Source: JANLSE01 sp038214135 (GTDB lineage: Bacteria; Chloroflexota; Chloroflexia; Chloroflexales; Roseiflexaceae). Taken from it: a DNA stretch of 11,120 bases. The position numbers and the translations under genes are program-made. Shown one piece after another: positions 1 through 5,705 of this stretch. The DNA lies in the NCBI GenBank assembly GCA_038214135.1, contig JBBQSD010000175.1:1-11120 (forward strand). The letters are read 5' to 3'. Within the stretch, counting starts at the first letter, position 1. The number at the start of each line of letters is the position of its first letter. A model generated the notes under the pieces. That model saw only the letters and a program-made list of their open reading frames with translations. It searched no databases and was not told the DNA's origin.

Positions 1-590
1 CGGCGGGTGCTGACCTTCGCGCCACTATAGCCGATTCGAAATGGCAGCTCTGGCGCATCAACAGGCTCAATCGCGGTTCCACCCGTTTCGAACCACAGCG
101 TGCCACCATAGATCGCTGCCGCAACGTCAAAGCCCGAACCCTTGCCCTGTGCATCCAATACGGCACTATAGGCCAGATCGAACAATGCTCGTTGGCTTAA
201 TGCGAGGCCGATTGCCGCATTCAATGCCGCCGCTGTTGCAACCGTAACCGCTGATGAACTTCCCAATCCATAGCTGAGCTGTGGGCCATCGGTATCGATG
301 CGGAGGCCATGCGGTTGTTCAGCCAGTTGTAGCGCTCGTGCAGCAATCGCCTCGACGAATGCAGTCTCTGGTTGAAGCTGGCGCCCGAGATCTGCTAATG
401 CCACGGTATGAACTTCACCACGGGCGCGTAACGCCGGAGTCGTGATTGTTACTGCTGAGGTTTGTGTTGGTGTCACCGTCGCCGAAACATACAGGCCAAC
501 CGTTGTGACGAGGCATGGGCGGCCATAGACGACGGCATGCTCACCGAAGAGCATGAGTTTCCCTGGAGCACTGGCAGTATAGGTTGTCAT
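1..590 (-). CDS. GHMP-family mevalonate or phosphomevalonate kinase, 3' part cut by window edge
   Basis: The first 196 residues of an ATP-dependent kinase of the mevalonate pathway are visible; the C-terminus lies beyond base 1. Residues 9-25 read PGKLMLFGEHAVVYGRP, the N-terminal GHMP motif in its mevalonate-kinase form (GEHAVVYG). Residues 107-118 (YGLGSSSAVTVA) are the glycine/serine phosphate-binding loop. Residues 148-163 (QGKGSGFDVAAAIYGG) carry the expected catalytic Asp155, and this last motif resembles ERG8-type phosphomevalonate kinase more than classical mevalonate kinase. The exact substrate is therefore open. The ATG at 590 lies 9 bases after the stop of the decarboxylase gene, so the two are very probably co-transcribed and translationally coupled; no clear Shine-Dalgarno is seen. 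The enzyme would act in the cytosol and need Mg-ATP. Family assignment is firm; the choice between the two kinases is inference. Confidence 0.85.
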   Translation of the reverse strand, partial: MTTYTASAPGKLMLFGEHAVVYGRPCLVTTVGLYVSATVTPTQTSAVTITTPALRARGEVHTVALADLGRQLQPETAFVEAIAARALQLAEQPHGLRIDTDGPQLSYGLGSSSAVTVATAAALNAAIGLALSQRALFDLAYSAVLDAQGKGSGFDVAAAIYGGTLWFETGGTAIEPVDAPELPFRIGYSGAKVSTR

Positions 591-599
591 AACGTAGTA

Positions 600-1667
600 T
601 TATCCAATAACGCGGGCTGCGCCTGCCGCTTCATTGCGCATAATCTCCCAGATACGACCATCGCGTTCGGTTTCGAGTGTTCGAACCGCATCAATCACAG
701 CGCTCGCCTGGTCTGCCAGGCATAACAAATGCACGGTTGGGCCTGCATCAAGGGTGAAGTAGACTTCCAGGCCATCGGCGCGCCATTCCTGCACTGCTGC
801 TAATAGTTCGAGTGTATCGGGTAGCCAATAATACACCCCAGAACGCCAGCTACCATCAGCAACATGGGCAGATGTCATCGCGATGGTATGCATTGCCAAT
901 GCCTCTGCCTCGGTTTCGCGCCCGAATGTCTCGAAATCGCGCTCATGGATAGCTCGGCGAATATTGCCTGTTCGTTCTGGCAGTGTATTCAGGCGCGCTT
1001 GTGAGAATGGGCTGCCGAGTGCGAGTTGATGCCCTTCCGATGATGGCACCTTTTTGGGTTCGCGTGATACCACCACAGCCAGATCGATCAGTGGCCAGTG
1101 TTCGGGTGTTGCAATCTGGCTTGCATAGGAATCATCATTATTCGTGCCAGCATGCCATTCGACAAACCCTGCCGGAATGGAGCGGCATGCCGATCCAGAA
1201 CCACGGCGAGCCAGGATCGAGAGCGTTCGCTGATCGAGGTTCAGACCAAGCGCCGCTGCTGCCGCAACCGTCAGTGCCGCCATTCCCGAGGCCGATGAGG
1301 CAATTCCAGCTCCAGATGGAAACGAATTGGCCGTTGTGACACGAGCGCGTGTTCGGATGCTCGCCACGGCACGAATGCGATCAAGCTGATTGACGACGCG
1401 TTGCGCGAAACCGGCTCCTGCTGGTTGCGGCGCTTCACCAAATGGCAGCGTCAGCTGAGTCTGATCCTGCTGCACTGTTGAATTGTGCAACAGTACCTGA
1501 TCGGCTGGCAGTGAATCATCAAACTCGACGGTTGTGATTGTGGTTGCCTCGCTCAAGTTCATCGAGATCGAATTGTTGAGCGGCAGATTGAGTGTCGCGT
1601 CGGCCTTGCCCCAATATTTGACAAAGGCCAGATTGGCGTGCGCCTGTGCGGTTGCTATATGCGGCAT
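600..1667 (-). CDS. mvaD: Diphosphomevalonate / phosphomevalonate decarboxylase
   Basis: A 355-residue GHMP-superfamily decarboxylase that phosphorylates and decarboxylates (di)phosphomevalonate to isopentenyl (di)phosphate. Visible signatures are ANLAFVKYWGK (Lys17), the P-loop FPSGAGIASSASGMAAL, RRGSGSACRS with the catalytic Arg, and LDAGP with the catalytic Asp, so the full Asp-Lys-Arg set is present. Length suits the family. The frame extends upstream to a GTG at 1730, but the ATG at 1667 is preferred: it follows GAGG at a spacing of 6 and gives the N-terminus usual for the family. Roseiflexus castenholzii is known to use such an enzyme as a phosphomevalonate decarboxylase, in the alternative pathway with isopentenyl phosphate kinase. 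Substrate (mono- or diphosphate) cannot be read from these motifs, so the mvaD symbol is by family. It sits between the NRAMP-like transporter gene and the GHMP kinase gene. Confidence 0.92.
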   Translation of the reverse strand: MPHIATAQAHANLAFVKYWGKADATLNLPLNNSISMNLSEATTITTVEFDDSLPADQVLLHNSTVQQDQTQLTLPFGEAPQPAGAGFAQRVVNQLDRIRAVASIRTRARVTTANSFPSGAGIASSASGMAALTVAAAAALGLNLDQRTLSILARRGSGSACRSIPAGFVEWHAGTNNDDSYASQIATPEHWPLIDLAVVVSREPKKVPSSEGHQLALGSPFSQARLNTLPERTGNIRRAIHERDFETFGRETEAEALAMHTIAMTSAHVADGSWRSGVYYWLPDTLELLAAVQEWRADGLEVYFTLDAGPTVHLLCLADQASAVIDAVRTLETERDGRIWEIMRNEAAGAARVIG

Positions 1668-1736
1668 ACCTCGCCTCATCCTTATTCGTTCGGCTTGCGG
1701 CGCGAACAGTACCACAGCCCGGCTTGTCACGCAAGA

Positions 1737-3023
1737 TCACAGCTGTATGCCAAACCAGCCAAGTATCGTAATCACAATCAGCGTGAAGGAAAGCAGGCTG
1801 ACAATTACCGCAACACCCCAGGCCATCAGGTTATAGATGCCACGATTGACATAGCTGCCCATCAGTTCCCGATTATTGACCAACCGTAGGATCGCGAATA
1901 GTTCGATTGGCAGCAGCAATCCATTCAGCACATACACCCCAACCAATACTTGGATGAGCGGTAGGCCAGGGATGAGCGCCAGCGCGGCCCCAAGAGCCAG
2001 CAGCCCGGTAAACATACCCATGAAGATCGGCGCTTCTTCCCAGGAGCGTGAAACGCCTCGCTCGATGCCAAGCGCCTCACTCAGCATATAGGTTGTCGCA
2101 ACGGGCAGTACCCCAGCTGCCAGAACGGAAGCGCCCAACAAGCCCAATCCAAACAGGATACTGGCATAATCACCAGCAACAGGCCGTAGCGCCTGAGCCG
2201 CATCGGCTGCTGTCTCAACCGTTATTCCATGTGGGAACAGGGCCGCAGATGTTGCAATAATGATGCACGATGCAACGATGCCGGCGAAGATTGTCCCAAC
2301 CCAGACATCAAAGCGGGTGTAGCGATAGTCTTCCGGTGTGACACCCTTCTCCACTACACTCGATTGGACATACAATTGCATATAGGGCGAAATCGTTGTG
2401 CCAACCATTGCGATCAACAACTGCAAGTAGCCTGCGTTCAGCTGTAATTTTGGCGTGAGCGTTGCTTGTAATACAGCACCCCAATCTGGTTTTGCCAATG
2501 CTACCGCTACAATATAGGCCAGAAATGCTAGAGAGAGTCCCAAGAAAATCTTCTCGACCCGCCCATACGAGCCGCGGGTGATCAACACCCACATAACCAC
2601 GGCTGCAACGGGGACTGCTACATAACGGCTGATCCCAAACAGTTCTGCTGCCGCCGCGATTCCAACAAATTCGGAAACAATAATGCCAAAATTCGCAATA
2701 AATAGCGTGAGCAGAATGAATGCTGTTATTCGTAGTGGGAACGTCTCGCGCACCAGATCTGAAAAACCCTTGCCAGTGACTGCTCCCAACCGAGCGCTCA
2801 TCTCCTGAACAATACCAACAAAGATCGTCACAACAACCATGGCCCACAACAGGCCATTCCCATAGCTCGCACCTGCCGATGCATACGTCGCAATACCACC
2901 AGCATCGTTGCCAGCGCTCGCCGCCAGTAACCCTGGGCCAAGGGCAAGTAGGTAGGGCAGGAAGCGTCGCCGCCCACCCCGTACCCGCCGCAGCCCCTCG
3001 CCCTCCTCGTGTGTCGTCATCAC
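1737..3023 (-). CDS. NRAMP-superfamily divalent metal transporter with non-canonical metal-site motifs
   Basis: A 428-residue polytopic inner-membrane protein with about 11 hydrophobic segments and an Arg-rich cytosolic N-terminus. It is recognisable as NRAMP by the TM1 start GPGLLAASAGNDAGG and the TM6 region GTTISPYMQLYVQSS. Classical NRAMP/MntH proteins have DPGN in TM1 and MPH in TM6. Here TM1 has D40-A-G-G and TM6 has S212-P-Y-M, so the aspartate is kept but the Asn and the selectivity-determining Met are replaced. Loss of that Met is a hallmark of NRAMP-related Mg2+ transporters (NRMT), so Mg2+ or another hard cation is a possible substrate, and calling this mntH would be unsafe. The gene starts 15 bases after the MgtE-like gene; GGAAAG precedes the tandem ATG codons. 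Superfamily is secure; substrate is inference. Confidence 0.88.
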   Translation of the reverse strand: MMTTHEEGEGLRRVRGGRRRFLPYLLALGPGLLAASAGNDAGGIATYASAGASYGNGLLWAMVVVTIFVGIVQEMSARLGAVTGKGFSDLVRETFPLRITAFILLTLFIANFGIIVSEFVGIAAAAELFGISRYVAVPVAAVVMWVLITRGSYGRVEKIFLGLSLAFLAYIVAVALAKPDWGAVLQATLTPKLQLNAGYLQLLIAMVGTTISPYMQLYVQSSVVEKGVTPEDYRYTRFDVWVGTIFAGIVASCIIIATSAALFPHGITVETAADAAQALRPVAGDYASILFGLGLLGASVLAAGVLPVATTYMLSEALGIERGVSRSWEEAPIFMGMFTGLLALGAALALIPGLPLIQVLVGVYVLNGLLLPIELFAILRLVNNRELMGSYVNRGIYNLMAWGVAVIVSLLSFTLIVITILGWFGIQL

Positions 3024-3038
3024 TCTATCGCTTTCCGC

Positions 3039-4397
3039 CTACGCAAAATTTCGTTCACCACGATGCTGCCAGACCTCTGGGAGGAGTATTGCTAGGGCAT
3101 CATCAACGGTCACAATGCCAATCAGATGGTGGTTATCATCAAGAACAGGAACAGCCAGCAGGTTATATTCTGTGAGTACGCGCGCCGCTTCCTCGGCTGG
3201 ATCATTGGGATGCACGGTCGGTGGGTCACTATCCATCACCTCCAGGATAGATGTATCCGGGTGGGAGAGGATCAGATTGCGTAGGCGCACAATTCCCAGC
3301 AGAAATGGCAATTCCTCCGGCATTGTCGTCCCGCCCGATTCATTTGGCATGAAGGCAGCAGCAGCAGCTTCCGGCTGATCATCCAATTCCTCGGGATTTT
3401 GTTCACTGACCACATAGACAGCCAACAGCGGATCAGGTGGTTCATCAAGTGCCCGAATATAGGCCAGTGTCTCGCCAACCGTGATGCTAGATGGAACGCG
3501 AACAACATCGGTCGTCATAATGCGCCCAACACTGAACTCATCATAGGCCAGCAATGCCTGCACATCGGCGGCCTCTTCTGGTTCCATGCGAGCGAGCAAC
3601 TGTTCGGCAACCTCATCATCAAGATCTTCGAGGATGTCCGCTGCTGCATTTGGCGTCATCTCCTCCAGAATATCGGCTGCACGTTCCTGGTCCATGCCTT
3701 CAAGCAGATCGGCAAGGCGGGCGTCGCTCACCTCTTCGAGTGTTTCGGCGGCGGTTTCATCATCGAGTGCCGCAACGATCTCAGCACTCTCGCGATAGGA
3801 GAGCGCATCGACGATCCGCGCTAAGTCGACAGGGTTCAGCTCGGTAAGCTTATCGTATGAGACTTTCAGGCGGACTGGTGCGGCGCTTACCAGATATTGC
3901 ACCTCGGCCCAATCGATGATCTGACGGCCAACAATTCGCTCGCTCCATGCCCGTGGTGCCAGCCTCCGTGCCAGAGCTTGCGGGCTGACATCCACGCCAA
4001 TCACGCGATACTGACCATCGATGCAGGCAAACTGGACATCATTCACGCGAACAATGCGACGGCCCGTAATATCGATAATCTGGTGATCCAGTACATCGGT
4101 ATACAGCAATACCTCGTCATCGCGGCGCTGGAATGGCTGAAGATCGACCACGGAGGTATTCAATTGAACCACACCATTCAGTGCGGCAAGATGCGTACTT
4201 GGGACAAAGAAGCGTTTGCGCCGATCACGAACAACCAGTCCGCTGATCGGCGGGTACAGCCCATCACCGATTCGAACGATCAGATCGTCGAGCCGCCCAA
4301 TCTCCTCGCCGGCCTTGCCGCGTACTGGTACACCAATGGTATACGCCAGGAAGGCAGGGTGTGGCGAGGCAACACTGTGTAGCGAGAACACAGCCAT
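3039..4397 (-). CDS. PRC-barrel / MgtE N-domain / CBS-pair protein without a channel domain
   Basis: A 452-residue soluble protein. Residues 1 to about 180 hold two PRC-barrel-like stretches (YTIGVPVRGKAGEEIGRLDD, then DHQIIDITGRRIVRVNDVQF). A helical, acidic MgtE_N superhelix follows, with repeats such as DLLEGMDQERAADILEEM and EQLLARMEPEEAADV, ending in the MgtE-typical LLAYDEFSVGRIMTTDVV that opens a CBS pair. The last motif is VHPNDPAEEAARVLTEYNLL with LIGIVTVDDAL. No transmembrane MgtE channel follows; the protein ends just after the CBS pair. In MgtE this cytosolic part senses Mg2+ and gates the pore. Here the next gene, 15 bases on, is an NRAMP-like transporter, so a role as its ion sensor or regulator is likely but inferred. 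Start: the ATG at 4397 has GGAGG at a spacing of 6; an upstream in-frame ATG at 4457 lacks one. CBS1 carries an Ala/acid-rich insert. Confidence 0.88.
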   Translation of the reverse strand: MAVFSLHSVASPHPAFLAYTIGVPVRGKAGEEIGRLDDLIVRIGDGLYPPISGLVVRDRRKRFFVPSTHLAALNGVVQLNTSVVDLQPFQRRDDEVLLYTDVLDHQIIDITGRRIVRVNDVQFACIDGQYRVIGVDVSPQALARRLAPRAWSERIVGRQIIDWAEVQYLVSAAPVRLKVSYDKLTELNPVDLARIVDALSYRESAEIVAALDDETAAETLEEVSDARLADLLEGMDQERAADILEEMTPNAAADILEDLDDEVAEQLLARMEPEEAADVQALLAYDEFSVGRIMTTDVVRVPSSITVGETLAYIRALDEPPDPLLAVYVVSEQNPEELDDQPEAAAAAFMPNESGGTTMPEELPFLLGIVRLRNLILSHPDTSILEVMDSDPPTVHPNDPAEEAARVLTEYNLLAVPVLDDNHHLIGIVTVDDALAILLPEVWQHRGERNFA

Positions 4398-4403
4398 GGC
4401 CAA

Positions 4404-4408
4404 CCTCC
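4404..4408 (-). promoter_or_regulatory. Shine-Dalgarno fixing the start of the MgtE-like gene
   Basis: On the minus strand GGAGG lies 6 bases before the ATG at 4397. This supports that start over the in-frame ATG codons 10 and 20 residues upstream. Confidence 0.75.
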
Positions 4409-4463
4409 GGTTCCGTGTAACGTGCATGCAGATATAGTGATTGGAGGTACTAGCCATGTGGGG

Positions 4464-4501
4464 AAAAAAAGCGCCCCCACAGCATCGAGCTGTGCGGGCG
4501 C
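4464..4501 (-). terminator. Strong intrinsic terminator on the minus strand, in the leader of the MgtE-like/NRAMP operon
   Basis: Bases 4471-4483 and 4489-4501 form a 13-base-pair, GC-rich stem with one mismatch and a five-base loop. Read on the minus strand the stem is followed at once by seven T (4464-4470). It lies 67 bases before the minus-strand gene starting at 4397, and no minus-strand gene is visible upstream within the window. It either insulates the operon from antisense read-through or is an attenuator in its leader. The hairpin plus T-run is seen directly; its role is inferred. Confidence 0.85.
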
Positions 4502-4640
4502 ATCGTGCAACCAGTACCGTCAGAGGCAGACGGGGTTTGGAGGCACTTGGCGATCCCGATCACAGCACGAAGAAGCCAGCACAGGCCAAACACCTGCGGA
4601 CTGCATGCACCAATGACTAGGGATAACGTCCATAATCCTT

Positions 4641-4676
4641 CGCAAACAAAGACCCCTCCCAGAAATCCTGGAGGGG
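4641..4676 (-). terminator. Possible second intrinsic terminator, minus strand
   Basis: Bases 4653-4662 and 4668-4676 form a stem of 9 pairs with one bulged C (4660) and a five-base loop. On the minus strand it is followed by TCTTTGTTT. The T-tract is interrupted, so this is weaker than the terminator at 4464-4501. The right arm can also pair with bases 4702-4706 in a competing structure. Confidence 0.45.
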
Positions 4677-4706
4677 AATGGGATCACGCGAGCGCGTCCC
4701 TCCCCT
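4672..4706. repeat. Nested hairpin overlapping the second terminator
   Basis: AGGGG (4672-4676) pairs with CCCCT (4702-4706), enclosing GGGA/TCCC (4680-4683 with 4697-4700) and CGC/GCG (4687-4689 with 4694-4696) around a GAGC loop. A three-base bulge and a small internal loop interrupt the stem. It shares bases 4672-4676 with the adjacent hairpin, so the two structures exclude each other on either strand. Confidence 0.55.
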
Positions 4707-4729
4707 GCTTGGGCTTTGGCCATCGTCCA

Positions 4730-4784
4730 GCGTAGCTTACGCAGTCGCGTTAGAGCGAGCCTTAGCTCGGCTTGCCCTGCTCTA
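4730..4784. repeat. Cluster of short inverted repeats of unknown role
   Basis: GCGTA/TACGC (4730-4734 with 4738-4742) is followed by TAGAGC/GCTCTA (4751-4756 with 4779-4784). The latter encloses CGAGC/GCTCG (4756-4760 with 4765-4769), which competes with it for base 4756. Individually these are short enough to occur by chance; together they add to a structured stretch starting at 4653. Confidence 0.35.
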
Positions 4785-4986
4785 CCCCTCAGCGTCTTTC
4801 GACGGGCCGGGGCAGCGACCTGTGTCTGGACGGTGCCGCACCTAACGAGAGAGATCGGTTCACCAATATCGGCCTATGCCGATGTTCGCAGTATAACGTG
4901 CTGTCTGGAGTCCGTCAAGCCGTCGAGACGCAAGGGTGTAACGGAATGTTCTGCATTGCGGCAGCGTTGGCATGGCGATGGGGTCG
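4785..4986. other. Intergenic stretch with no recognisable gene
   Basis: Part of an approximately 840-base non-coding gap between the divergent operons. Open frames here give low-complexity, Arg/Ser-rich translations with no family resemblance. The only structure noted is a 6-base-pair inverted repeat ATCGGC/GCCGAT (4868-4873 with 4878-4883). Confidence 0.5.
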
Positions 4987-5006
4987 GGGCGGTTCACGAA
5001 CCGCCC
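4987..5006. repeat. Perfect palindrome GGGCGGTTCACGAACCGCCC, copy 1
   Basis: Arms GGGCGGTTC and GAACCGCCC are separated by AC. An identical copy lies 47 bases to the right. The form resembles dispersed REP/MITE-like palindromes recalled from Chloroflexota genomes. No T-run follows on either strand, so it is not a simple terminator. Confidence 0.8.
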
Positions 5007-5030
5007 ACCATGGGCGCCATTGCCGGTCAT

Positions 5031-5057
5031 GGAGGGCGGTTCACGAACCGCCCCTCC
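5031..5057. repeat. Palindrome copy 2, with extended arms
   Basis: The 20-base core (5034-5053) is identical to copy 1. It is extended by GGA/TCC with one unpaired C, and flanked further out by TCATGG (from 5027) and CCATGA (to 5065), so the dyad spans about 39 bases. The extension makes this copy look like the fuller element, with copy 1 a trimmed one. Confidence 0.8.
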
Positions 5058-5171
5058 GGCCATGATTGGTCGTTGCACCAGCGCATGCAGAACAATACGT
5101 CGCGCGCGGCAGCCGCACCAGCCACGCCTGAGTGCAATGGTAGCGGCGTGGGTTCGATCCTGAGCATCGAG

Positions 5172-5200
5172 TTTCTGGAAGATACTATTTATGCTATTAT
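5172..5200 (+). promoter_or_regulatory. Candidate promoter for the cyclic-nucleotide-binding protein gene
   Basis: A -10-like TATTAT (5195-5200) lies 17 bases after a poor -35 (TTTCTG, 5172-5177), in a locally AT-rich patch. It would start transcription near 5207 and give a short leader to the ATG at 5239. The in-frame ATG at 5191 lies just upstream of the -10 hexamer, so it would not be in this transcript; this argues for the later start. Confidence 0.4.
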
Positions 5201-5238
5201 CAGGCCATCTAGATCGCGAACAACGAGCCAGCCATAGT

Positions 5239-5685
5239 ATGCTCAGTACCATTGAAAAAGTGATTATTCTGAGTACTGTTGACCTGTTTACGGCGACGCC
5301 GGAGGATGTGCTTGCCGAAGTCGCCGATCTGCTGGTTGAGATGCATGTGCCACTTGGCACGCCGATCTTTGCCAAGGATGATCCCGGCGATAGCATGTAT
5401 ATCATTGTGAGTGGTGAGGTACGTGTTCACGATGGCAATCACACCCTCAACCATCTGGGTGAACGCATGATCTTTGGTGAGATGGCACTGCTCGATGCTG
5501 CACCACGGGTTGCCTCAGTCACTGCCATCGATGACACACTGCTGCTGCGATTGGATCAGGAGCCATTCTTTGAATTGATGGACGAACGGATTGAGATTGC
5601 TCGTGGCATTATTCGGGTACTCACCGGCCACCTTCGTAATCGTGTTCGCGATCTCACCGCAGCGCGATCTGGCCATTCGCACTAG
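5239..5685 (+). CDS. Stand-alone cyclic-nucleotide-binding (cNMP/CAP_ED) domain protein
   Basis: A 148-residue cytosolic protein made of one cNMP-binding beta-roll and its helices, with no DNA-binding helix-turn-helix and no membrane segment. The phosphate-binding cassette is FGEMALLDAAPRVAS (residues 79-93), with Glu81 and Arg90 retained, so nucleotide binding is plausible. Residues from IEKVIIL onward align without gaps over 139 positions to the C-terminal domain of the next protein, with 83 identities by hand count (about 60%). That makes it a paralogue produced by partial duplication or domain loss. It ends 20 bases before the transporter fusion gene and is probably co-transcribed with it, so it could compete with or regulate the fused domain. 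The ATG at 5239 was chosen over 5191 because it starts close to the domain and follows the candidate promoter; no strong Shine-Dalgarno is seen. Confidence 0.85.
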   Translation: MLSTIEKVIILSTVDLFTATPEDVLAEVADLLVEMHVPLGTPIFAKDDPGDSMYIIVSGEVRVHDGNHTLNHLGERMIFGEMALLDAAPRVASVTAIDDTLLLRLDQEPFFELMDERIEIARGIIRVLTGHLRNRVRDLTAARSGHSH

Positions 5686-5705
5686 TATGATAGATCATTA
5701 ACACG

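Noticed and set aside
2308..2847. Minus-strand open frame of 179 codons inside the NRAMP-like gene
   Set aside because: It is an out-of-frame shadow of the transporter gene, with no recognisable family or ribosome site.
4670..4706. T-box-like string (TGGGATCACGCG followed by GCGTCCC) on the plus strand
   Set aside because: The T-box core AGGGTGGNACCGCG is not matched well, no stem I or specifier loop could be found upstream, and the downstream gene is not an amino-acid or tRNA-synthetase gene.
4987..5057. Possible CRISPR-like repeat pair
   Set aside because: Only two copies, perfectly palindromic throughout with one 27-base gap, and no cas genes; a dispersed palindrome fits better.
5151..5160. 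GGTTCGATCC, identical to a tRNA T-loop core
   Set aside because: The flanking bases do not form a T-stem and no acceptor, D- or anticodon arm can be built upstream.
4716..5237. Plus-strand open frame of 173 codons across the intergenic region
   Set aside because: It reads through both palindromes, has low-complexity Arg/Ser-rich sequence, no ribosome site and no family resemblance.
4860..5405. Minus-strand open frame of 181 codons
   Set aside because: It overlaps the well-supported cNMP gene antisense and its translation resembles no known family.
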